Shown in pieces: positions 1 to 5,360 of a stretch of DNA of 5,360 nucleotides. The stretch comes from an uncultured Rhodoferax sp. (GTDB lineage Bacteria; Pseudomonadota; Gammaproteobacteria; Burkholderiales; Burkholderiaceae_C). Within the stretch, counting starts at the first letter, position 1. The number at the start of each line of letters is the position of its first letter. Position numbers and translations under genes: made by a program. The DNA lies in the NCBI GenBank assembly GCA_936943465.1, contig CAKZJN010000551.1, positions 1-5,360 of the forward strand. Reading direction: 5' to 3'. The notes under the pieces were generated by a model, which worked only from the letters and a program-made list of their open reading frames with translations, ran no database searches and was not told where the DNA came from.

Positions 1-218
1 GCCACCGCGCCATTCAAAGCGTGCAACGCCTGCCCTGCAACCACCAATTCCCCGGCACCGGGCGCTACCAGCGCCGCGGCCAAAGCCAGCCAAGTGGATT
101 TGCCGCAGCCGGAAGGGCCGCTCAGCAGCAAGACCGAGCCCTGCTTCACTTCCACATCCGGGAAGTGAAGCAAAGGCCCTTGCGGGTACTGAAACTGAAG
201 ACCGGTGCTGCGAATCAT
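1..218 (-). CDS. ABC transporter ATP-binding protein, N-terminal part (cut by window edge)
   Basis: Reverse-strand reading from an ATG at 218 gives 72 full codons plus part of a 73rd before the edge. It is the N-terminus of an ABC-type ATPase, the cytoplasmic subunit that powers transport by ATP hydrolysis. A perfect Walker A (P-loop) GPSGCGKST lies at residues 34-42, about the usual distance from the start. Tyr11 in FQYP fits the A-loop aromatic that stacks on adenine. The later region with Walker B, the LSGGQ signature and the H-loop is outside the window, so the substrate cannot be inferred. The style resembles LolD/YbbA/MacB-type ATPases, which pair with a separate permease. No other in-frame start exists between the upstream stop at 267-269 and this ATG; a clear Shine-Dalgarno is absent. 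It lies 73 bp downstream of msrA on the same strand and may be co-transcribed with it. Confidence 0.88.
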   Translation of the reverse strand, partial: MIRSTGLQFQYPQGPLLHFPDVEVKQGSVLLLSGPSGCGKSTWLALAAALVAPGAGELVVAGQALHALNGAV

Positions 219-291
219 GGGCGCAAGCTTAGCGGTTGCACGTAAACGCCGGATGAACCCATCGGTTCAACTCCGCACACGAACCAAGTCG
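219..291. other. Short msrA-ABC intergenic spacer with a small hairpin
   Basis: This 73-bp gap separates the msrA stop from the start of the ABC ATPase. It contains an inverted repeat, TGAACC (254-259) and GGTTCA (264-269), with a 4-nt loop, CATC. On neither strand is the stem followed by a run of T, so it is not a standard intrinsic terminator. It might shape the mRNA 3' of msrA, or be chance. I see no promoter I would defend here. Confidence 0.35.
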
Positions 292-834
292 TTACTCCTT
301 TTGGAGTCGCACAAAAGTCTTGCGAAACTTCGCCACCTTGGGCGCTGCCACCGCCATGCAGTATCCCTGGTTGGGGTTGCGCGCAAAAAAGTCCTGGTGG
401 TAGGGCTCGGCCGCAGCGTAGTTCGCCAGGGGCACGACTTCGGTCACCACCGGGCTGCGGTACACCCCGCTGGCAGCCAGTTCAGCCAGTACCTCGCGGG
501 CAATGACCTCTTGCGCGGGCGTTGTGAAGTAAATGCCGCTGCGGTATTGGGTGCCCACATCAGCCCCTTGCCGGTTCAAGGTAGTGGGGTCGTGAATCAC
601 AAAGAATATTTCCAGCAGCTCGCGGGTCGTAACCTGCGCCGGGTCGTAAACCAGCTTGACCACCTCGCAGTGGCCGGACTGTCCTGTGCAAACCATCTCG
701 TAGGTCGGGTTGGGCAGGCTGCCATTGCAGTAGCCCGACTCCACATCCGCCACGCCCCGCACCTGGGTGTAAACCGCCTCCGTGCACCAGAAACAGCCAC
801 CGCCCAGAACCAGGGTTTGCATTGCGTCCGTCAT
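292..834 (-). CDS. msrA: Peptide-methionine (S)-S-oxide reductase MsrA
   Basis: This 180-residue protein reduces the S epimer of methionine sulfoxide in proteins and free methionine, with thioredoxin as the usual electron donor, probably in the cytoplasm (no signal peptide). The family motif GCFWCTE places the catalytic Cys at residue 14. Other expected active-site positions are present: Tyr45 in PTYE, Glu57 in GHCEVV, and Asp92 and Tyr97 in DVGTQYRSG, matching E. coli Tyr82, Glu94, Asp129 and Tyr134 by motif. Cys159 in NQGYC is the likely resolving cysteine, followed by the usual APKVAKFRK tail. Length is complete for the short MsrA type without an MsrB domain. The ATG at 834 is supported by GGAG at 840-843 with a 5-nt spacer; Met5 is a less likely start. 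Cysteines at 36, 49 and 56 add to an unusually Cys-rich N-terminal half. It is divergent from the tetR-RND operon. Confidence 0.96.
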   Translation of the reverse strand: MTDAMQTLVLGGGCFWCTEAVYTQVRGVADVESGYCNGSLPNPTYEMVCTGQSGHCEVVKLVYDPAQVTTRELLEIFFVIHDPTTLNRQGADVGTQYRSGIYFTTPAQEVIAREVLAELAASGVYRSPVVTEVVPLANYAAAEPYHQDFFARNPNQGYCMAVAAPKVAKFRKTFVRLQKE

Positions 835-867
835 GAAATCTCCGTTTTGTTAGGTCACACTACAGCC

Positions 868-896
868 ATATTACGCCGCCGCGTTTGCCCCTGAAG
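868..896 (-). promoter_or_regulatory. Weak candidate msrA promoter
   Basis: On the minus strand TAATAT (873 to 868) is a 4/6 match to a -10 box, about 34 bp upstream of the msrA ATG, leaving a leader of about 25 nt. The region 16-18 bp further upstream has only a poor -35 (TTCAGG, 3/6). The position is sensible but sequence support is thin; the true promoter could lie elsewhere in the divergent region. Confidence 0.25.
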
Positions 897-904
897 GGCG
901 CCCT
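895..904. repeat. Perfect 10-bp palindrome AGGGCGCCCT with flanking CCCTGAA direct repeats
   Basis: AGGGCGCCCT reads the same on both strands. It is embedded between two direct copies of CCCTGAA (889-895 and 901-907) with a 12-bp period. It ends 4 bp before the -35 box of the tetR operon and overlaps the possible -35 of msrA, so it could bind a dimeric regulator acting on either gene. High local GC makes a chance palindrome possible. Confidence 0.3.
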
Positions 905-907
905 GAA

Positions 908-937
908 TTGACACCCCATTGCGGCAAAAGCTACACT
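908..937 (+). promoter_or_regulatory. Candidate sigma-70 promoter of the tetR-MFP-RND operon
   Basis: TTGACA at 908-913 is a perfect -35 hexamer. It is followed after 18 bp by TACACT at 932-937, a 4/6 match to the -10 box. Transcription would begin near 943-946, giving a leader of under 20 nt before the ATG at 963. The site points at the tetR operon and lies in the only sizeable non-coding stretch of the window. Strength is helped by the ideal -35 and reduced by the imperfect -10 and slightly long spacer. Confidence 0.55.
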
Positions 938-939
938 AA

Positions 940-956
940 TAACCAATCAGTCATTA
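940..956. promoter_or_regulatory. Candidate TetR operator overlapping the transcription start
   Basis: TAACCAATCAGTCATTA is an imperfect dyad with matching outer arms TAA/TTA (5 of 8 pairs match). Within it AATCAGTCATT (945-955) is a second, better dyad with one mismatch around a central G. TetR-family repressors often bind dyads of 15-20 bp that cover the -10 or start of their own promoter, and this one lies immediately downstream of the -10 and just before the tetR start codon. The fit to any specific family operator was not tested. Confidence 0.35.
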
Positions 957-962
957 AATTTC

Positions 963-1664
963 ATGTCGGAAAACTGCCCCATTTGCCAGATCGTCAGCAC
1001 CGTACGTGCCAAGCGCGAGCGCCGCAAAGAAGCACGTCCGGGTGAATTGCTGGACGCGGCGCTGGACTTGTTTCTGGAAAAAGGCTTTGCCGCCACCCGC
1101 GTGGAAGAGGTCGCCCAGCGCGCCGGCGTGTCCAAGGGAACCCTGTTCTTGTATTTCAGCAGCAAGGAAGAACTGTTCAAGGCGGTGGTGCGGGAAAACA
1201 TTTCCGGGCGCTTTGCCGAATGGGGCGAGGAACTCAAGACCTTTGAGGGCAATAGCGAGGAGTTGCTGCGCTACTGCGTGACAAGCTGGTGGGAGCGCGT
1301 GGGGGCCACCAAGGCGTCTGCCTTGCCCAAGCTGATGATGAGCGAAGCCGGTAACTTCCCGGAGCTGACCGACTTTTTTCAAAAGGAAGTGGTGCAACCG
1401 GGCAACGATTTGCTGCAACGTATCTTGCAGCGGGGCGTCGACCGGGGTGAGCTGCGCGCCACCGACCCGGTGTATGGCGTTTACAGTTTGCTGGCACCCA
1501 TGATCTTCTTAAACCTGTGGAAGCACGGGCGCGGCAGCTGCGGCGACGCACGGGTGCAGCTCGACCCGCAACAATACATCGCATCCCTCATTGACACCCT
1601 TTTGTATGGCCTGAGCACACGCCAACCCGCCCCCTCATCCAACAATCAAAAAAGAACCCCATGA
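963..1664 (+). CDS. TetR/AcrR-family transcriptional repressor of the adjacent RND pump
   Basis: This 233-residue protein is a one-component, ligand-responsive repressor that should bind DNA as a dimer. The TetR DNA-binding domain spans about residues 24-75: helix 1 with LLDAALDLFLEKGF, then the helix-turn-helix through VEEVAQRAGVSKGTLFLYF and SSKEELF. The C-terminal ligand/dimer domain (about 80-220) contains SEAGNFPEL and later LLQRILQRGVDRGEL, resembling the AefR-like C-terminal type. It is somewhat longer than usual because of an N-terminal extension carrying Cys5-Pro-Ile-Cys8 and a basic stretch RAKRERRKEAR. The ATG at 963 is the only credible start: there is no other in-frame start before helix 1. 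No Shine-Dalgarno is visible ahead of it. The stop overlaps the adaptor ATG (ATGA), so it is the first gene of the pump operon and probably represses itself and the pump. The inducing ligand is unknown. Confidence 0.93.
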   Translation: MSENCPICQIVSTVRAKRERRKEARPGELLDAALDLFLEKGFAATRVEEVAQRAGVSKGTLFLYFSSKEELFKAVVRENISGRFAEWGEELKTFEGNSEELLRYCVTSWWERVGATKASALPKLMMSEAGNFPELTDFFQKEVVQPGNDLLQRILQRGVDRGELRATDPVYGVYSLLAPMIFLNLWKHGRGSCGDARVQLDPQQYIASLIDTLLYGLSTRQPAPSSNNQKRTP

Positions 1665-2794
1665 AGCTCCCGATCAAATGGCTGGCCGCTGGTGCCGTTG
1701 TTGCCCTGCTGGCACTGGGCATCGCCCGCGCCCTGCACTCGCGCGAGGCGTCCAAGCAGGCCCTCGAAGCCCAGCAGGCGGCCCAAAAGCAGCAAGCCTC
1801 TGTTGAAGTCGTCGCATCGGATCTGTTGCAGGCCCAGCATTTGGAGCTGACGCAGGCCCTGCCGATCACGGGAGCGCTGAAAGCGGTGAACTCTGCATTT
1901 ATCAAAGCCCGGGTTGCAGGTGAACTCCAAGGCTTGGGCGTGCGCGAAGGCGACTTTGTGAAAGCCGGTCAGGTCGTGGCCCGCATCGAGCCCACCGAAT
2001 ACCAGGCCCGTCTGCGCCAAGTCCAACAACAGGCAGAGGCGGCGCGAGCGCAAGTGGATATTGCACAGCGCAGCCTGGACAACAACAAGGCCCTGGTCGA
2101 CCAGGGCTTTATCTCGCGCACCGCGCTGGACACTTCGATGAACACTTTGGCTTCTGCACAGGCCAATTACAAGGCAGCCCAGGCGGGTGCCGATGTCGCT
2201 GGCAAGGCGCTCGACGATGCGATGCTGCGTGCGCCCATCAGCGGCCAGATTTCGCAACGACTGGCGCAAAACGGGGAACGGGTTGGCGTCGATGCGCGGG
2301 TGCTGGAAGTCGTGGACCTGCGCGCGCTGGAACTCGAAGTGACGTTGAGCGCTGCCGATTCGGTAGGCGTTCGACCCGGCCAAGTCGCCACCTTGACCAT
2401 TGAAGGCATGGCCCAGCCGCTGCGCGCCAAGCTGGTGCGTATCAACCCCAGCACGGTGGCCGGTAGCCGCTCGGTGCTGGCTTACCTGGCTGTGGACGCG
2501 AGCGCCGGACTGCGCCAGGGCTTGTTCGCCCAAGGCACGCTGGCCACCGGCCAGGTCAAGGTGCTGGCGGTACCGCTGGATGCCGTGCGCACCGACAAAC
2601 CCCAACCGTATGTGCAGATCGTCGCCGATGGCAAGGTAGTGCATGCCCGTGTCACGCTGGGTGCACGCGGTGACTACAAGGGCGCTGCCATGGTCGAAGT
2701 GCAGGGGCTTCCCGAAGGGGCGGCCGTGCTGGCCGGTGCGGTCGGCGCGCTGCGAGAAGGCACCCTGATCAAAGCCGCGATGGGTAAATCCTGA
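1661..2794 (+). CDS. RND efflux periplasmic adaptor (membrane fusion protein)
   Basis: This 377-residue adaptor links an inner-membrane RND pump to an outer-membrane channel. A hydrophobic N-terminal segment at about residues 7-22 follows KLPIK and has no lipobox cysteine, so it is probably an uncleaved inner-membrane anchor. The order fits the HlyD/AcrA family: first lipoyl half about 79-112 (IKARVAGELQGLGVREGDFV), an alpha-helical hairpin about 113-187 rich in Ala and Gln, second lipoyl half about 188-218 (LRAPISGQIS), beta-barrel about 220-300, and a membrane-proximal domain about 300-370. The hairpin tip reads NKALVDQGFIS; aligned to the AcrA docking motif R(x)3L(x)6S, Leu145 and Ser152 are kept but the Arg position is Asn141. 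It overlaps tetR by 4 bp and the pump by 1 bp, implying translational coupling; no strong Shine-Dalgarno is visible. The substrate cannot be told from the adaptor. Confidence 0.95.
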   Translation: MKLPIKWLAAGAVVALLALGIARALHSREASKQALEAQQAAQKQQASVEVVASDLLQAQHLELTQALPITGALKAVNSAFIKARVAGELQGLGVREGDFVKAGQVVARIEPTEYQARLRQVQQQAEAARAQVDIAQRSLDNNKALVDQGFISRTALDTSMNTLASAQANYKAAQAGADVAGKALDDAMLRAPISGQISQRLAQNGERVGVDARVLEVVDLRALELEVTLSAADSVGVRPGQVATLTIEGMAQPLRAKLVRINPSTVAGSRSVLAYLAVDASAGLRQGLFAQGTLATGQVKVLAVPLDAVRTDKPQPYVQIVADGKVVHARVTLGARGDYKGAAMVEVQGLPEGAAVLAGAVGALREGTLIKAAMGKS

Positions 2795-5360
2795 TGTGGT
2801 TTACACGCGTTAGCCTCAAAAACCCGGTCTTCGCCACCATGGTCATGCTGGCCCTGGTGGTGCTGGGCCTGTTCTCCCTGCAGCGCCTACAGGTTGACCA
2901 GTTCCCCAACATCGACTTTCCGGTGGTGGTGGTCACGGCCGAATACCCCGGAGCTTCGCCCGAAGTGGTGGAGAGCGAGGTCTCCAAAAAGATTGAAGAA
3001 GGCGTTAACTCGATTGCCGGCATCAAGGCCCTGACTTCCCGCAGCTACGAAGGCCAGTCGGTGGTCATTCTGGAGTTCGATCTCGCCATTGACGGACGCA
3101 AGGCTGCCGAAGATGTGCGCGAAAAAGTCGCCGCCATCAAACCACTGTTGCGCTCCGAAGTGAAAGAGCCGCGCGTGCTGCGCTTTGACCCTTCCGCGCG
3201 GGCCATCTGGTCGGTAGCCGTCATTCCCGATGCCACTACGGCACAAGGCCGGGTGCCGGACGCCGTCGAACTCAGCAACTGGGCGGAGCAAACCCTGCAA
3301 AAGCGCCTAGAAAACGTGCGTGGTGTGGGTTCGGTCACGGTGGTGGGCGCGACCAAGCGCGAAATCAATATTTACCTGAACCCGCAGGCGCTGGAGGCGC
3401 TGGGCATTACGCCCGATCAGGTGGTCTCTGCGGTCGCCAGCGAGAACCAGGAGGTGCCGGTCGGCACCATCAAAGACACCCAACAGGAGCGCGTGATTCA
3501 GATCGAGGCCCGCATGAAACGGCCCGAAGACTTTGGCCGCATCATTGTGGCGCGCCGCAATGGCGTACCGGTGCGCGTGGACCAACTGGCCCGCGTGGTG
3601 GATGGCGCTCAGGAGGTGGACAGCCTGGCGCTTTACAACGGCCAGCGCACGCTGCTGATGAACGTACAGAAGTCGCAGGACGAAAACACCATTGCGGTGG
3701 TGGATGGCCTGCAAAAAACCCTGGTCGAGATACAAAAGCAATTGCCCCCCGGCGTCCGCCTCGAACCCATCACCGATGGCTCGCGCATGATCCGCGTCTC
3801 GGTGGAAAACGTGCGACGGACCCTAATTGAAGGTGCGTCGCTTACGGTGCTGATTGTTTTCCTGTTCCTCAACTCCTGGCGCTCCACCGTCATCACCGGC
3901 CTGACCCTGCCGATCGCGCTGATTGGCACCTTCTTTTTCATGAACCTGTTTGGCTTCACCATCAACATGATCACGTTGATGGCGCTGAGCCTGTGCGTGG
4001 GCCTGCTGATTGACGATGCCATCGTGGTGCGGGAAAACATCGTGCGGCACGTGGCCATGGGCAAGCACGCCTACCAGTCGGCGCTCGATGGCACCCAGGA
4101 AATCGGTCTGGCCGTTCTGGCCACCACGCTGTCCATCGTGGCGGTGTTTCTGCCCATCGGCTTTATGGGCGGCATCATCGGCAAGTTTTTCCACGAATTC
4201 GGGCTGACCATCGTGGCGGCCGTTCTGATTTCGATGTTTGTCAGCTTCACGCTCGACCCCATGCTGTCCAGCATCTGGGAAGACCCCAGCATTGCCGAGC
4301 ATCAAAAGGGCGGCCCGCCGCGTGGCTGGTACGAAAAAACCATTGGCCGCGTCACCGGCTGGTTTGACACCGCCACCGAGCAAATGGCGCAGGGCTATCA
4401 AGGCATTCTGCGCTGGTCGCTGGTCCACAAGCTGGCAACCCTGGGTATCGCACTGGCCATCTTTGTGACCAGCATTTTCATGGTGCCGCTGCTGGGGACC
4501 GAGTTCGTGCCCAAGGCAGACTTTTCGGAAATGTCGATCAACTTTTACACGCCGGTGGGCTCCTCGCTGGAGGCCACCGAGGCGCGCACGCGCCAGGTGG
4601 AGGCAGTGATTCGCGAATTCCCCGAGGTGCGCTACACCCTCTCCACCATCAACACCGGCAACGCCCAGGGCAAGATGTACGCCAGCGTGTATGTGCGGCT
4701 GGTGGACCGCAAGGCACGCAACCGCAGTGTGGACCAGATGTCGGTGGTGCTGCGCAACCGGCTGGCCGGCATTGCCGGCGTGACCGTCACCCATGCCGGC
4801 CTGCTCGACCCGGTGGGCGGCAACAAACCCATCACTTTCTCCATCTTGGGCACGGACACCGGCGAGCTCGAACGCCTGACCGTCCTGGCCATGGAAAAGA
4901 TACGCGGCGTGCCGGGCCTGGTGGACCTGGATTCCAGCGTCAAACCCAACAAACCCACGCTGGACATTCAAGTGCGGCGCGATGCGGCCTCGGATCTGGG
5001 CCTCAACATCAGCCAGATTGGCAACGCCCTGCGTACCCTGGTCGCCGGTCGGACGGTGGGCAACTGGCGCGCCCCCGACGACCAGACTTACGACGTGAAT
5101 GTGCGCCTGGCCCCCGAGGCCCGGAACAGCGCAGAAGACATGGCGCAACTGCCCTTTACCCTGACCAACCCGGATGGCAGCACGCGCCTGGTACGCCTCA
5201 ACCAGATTGCCAACGTGGTGCCGTCCACCGGCCCGAACCAGATCAACCGGCGTGAACTGACGCGCGAGGTCGCCATTACGGGAAATGTCTCGGGCCGCTC
5301 CGCCGGCGAAATATCCGCCGACATCAAGGCCGCGATGGACACCATCGCCATGCCGCCGGG
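2794..5360 (+). CDS. RND efflux pump inner-membrane subunit, HAE-1-like (C-terminus outside window)
   Basis: The frame stays open from the ATG at 2794 to the edge, 855 full codons of a protein usually about 1,020-1,050 long. It is a proton-driven efflux transporter (AcrB/MexB/MdtB superfamily) that works as a trimer with the preceding adaptor. TM1 is at about 10-29 after MWFTRVSLKNP, followed by the first periplasmic porter/docking region (VDQFPNIDFPVVVV; EYPGASPEVVE). TM2-TM6 lie at about 345-487. TM4 holds the proton-relay pair Asp407-Asp408 in GLLIDDAIVVREN, the same numbers as AcrB. Then comes LATTLSIVAVFLPIGFMGG, TM7 at about 547-566, and the second periplasmic region from FVPKADFSEM onward. 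TM8-TM12, with the relay Lys in TM10, are not in the window. The paired Asp and DAIVVREN favour a drug/hydrophobe (HAE) pump over a heavy-metal CzcA type. It overlaps the adaptor stop by one base (TGATG). No outer-membrane factor gene is seen. Confidence 0.95.
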   Translation, partial: MWFTRVSLKNPVFATMVMLALVVLGLFSLQRLQVDQFPNIDFPVVVVTAEYPGASPEVVESEVSKKIEEGVNSIAGIKALTSRSYEGQSVVILEFDLAIDGRKAAEDVREKVAAIKPLLRSEVKEPRVLRFDPSARAIWSVAVIPDATTAQGRVPDAVELSNWAEQTLQKRLENVRGVGSVTVVGATKREINIYLNPQALEALGITPDQVVSAVASENQEVPVGTIKDTQQERVIQIEARMKRPEDFGRIIVARRNGVPVRVDQLARVVDGAQEVDSLALYNGQRTLLMNVQKSQDENTIAVVDGLQKTLVEIQKQLPPGVRLEPITDGSRMIRVSVENVRRTLIEGASLTVLIVFLFLNSWRSTVITGLTLPIALIGTFFFMNLFGFTINMITLMALSLCVGLLIDDAIVVRENIVRHVAMGKHAYQSALDGTQEIGLAVLATTLSIVAVFLPIGFMGGIIGKFFHEFGLTIVAAVLISMFVSFTLDPMLSSIWEDPSIAEHQKGGPPRGWYEKTIGRVTGWFDTATEQMAQGYQGILRWSLVHKLATLGIALAIFVTSIFMVPLLGTEFVPKADFSEMSINFYTPVGSSLEATEARTRQVEAVIREFPEVRYTLSTINTGNAQGKMYASVYVRLVDRKARNRSVDQMSVVLRNRLAGIAGVTVTHAGLLDPVGGNKPITFSILGTDTGELERLTVLAMEKIRGVPGLVDLDSSVKPNKPTLDIQVRRDAASDLGLNISQIGNALRTLVAGRTVGNWRAPDDQTYDVNVRLAPEARNSAEDMAQLPFTLTNPDGSTRLVRLNQIANVVPSTGPNQINRRELTREVAITGNVSGRSAGEISADIKAAMDTIAMPP

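Noticed and set aside
294..307. Inverted repeat ACTCC-TTTT-GGAGT as a possible msrA terminator
   Set aside because: The 5-bp stem is inside the last msrA codons and is not followed by a T-run on the minus strand, so it does not fit an intrinsic terminator.
205..894. A 229-codon plus-strand frame over msrA
   Set aside because: The opposite strand encodes a full MsrA with all active-site residues and a good ribosome site; this frame has no motif.
1646..2644. A 332-codon minus-strand frame opposite the adaptor gene
   Set aside because: It is a shadow of the adaptor coding frame; it has no recognisable motif and its ends bear no relation to any gene signal.
3823..5148. A 441-codon open frame on the minus strand opposite the RND pump
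   Set aside because: It lies wholly antisense to an unmistakable RND gene, and its His/Gln/Gly-rich composition with no domain pattern is what GC-rich third positions produce in the opposite frame.
2794..5360. Heavy-metal (CzcA-type) identity for the RND pump
   Set aside because: The TM4 segment GLLIDDAIVVREN with the Asp pair and the flanking sequences match drug/hydrophobe-type pumps better, and no metal-binding residues stand out in the adaptor.
1..5360. Mobile elements, CRISPR arrays, toxin-antitoxin pairs or phage genes
   Set aside because: Genes are densely packed and ordinary; I found no repeat arrays, terminal inverted repeats, transposase or integrase motifs, and no shift in base composition.

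Overview
The window looks like chromosomal DNA from a high-GC Gram-negative proteobacterium, most likely a betaproteobacterium of the Burkholderiales (Comamonadaceae-like). This rests on codon use rich in GC third positions, the style of the RND pump and its adaptor, and the ABC/MsrA protein sequences. It is a judgement by eye; no database search was run. GC is roughly 60% throughout, and I see no compositional island, insertion sequence, tRNA, rRNA or CRISPR array.

Layout. Two genes on the left are on the minus strand: the N-terminal 73 residues of an ABC-transporter ATPase, running off the left edge, and upstream of it a complete peptide-methionine (S)-S-oxide reductase (msrA). A 128-bp divergent intergenic region follows. 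To its right, on the plus strand, is a tightly packed operon: a TetR/AcrR-family repressor, a membrane-fusion (periplasmic adaptor) protein, and an inner-membrane RND pump that runs off the right edge after about 855 codons. The TetR and adaptor genes overlap by 4 bp (ATGA), and the adaptor and pump genes by 1 bp (TGATG).

How it probably works. The adaptor and pump form two of the three parts of a tripartite proton-driven efflux system; no outer-membrane channel gene lies in the window. The repressor is the first gene of the pump operon rather than divergent from it, which suggests a self-limiting circuit. A good -35 (TTGACA) with a plausible -10 (TACACT) precedes it, and an imperfect palindrome sits over the expected transcription start and is the best operator candidate. 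MsrA repairs oxidised methionine and shares the divergent control region, so a stress link is possible but unproven.

No clearly new system is evident. The points most worth a second look are the N-terminal Cys-Pro-Ile-Cys extension on the repressor, the short SD-less leader and overlapping candidate operator, a substituted Arg in the adaptor's channel-docking motif, and a perfect 10-bp palindrome just upstream of the operon's -35 element.
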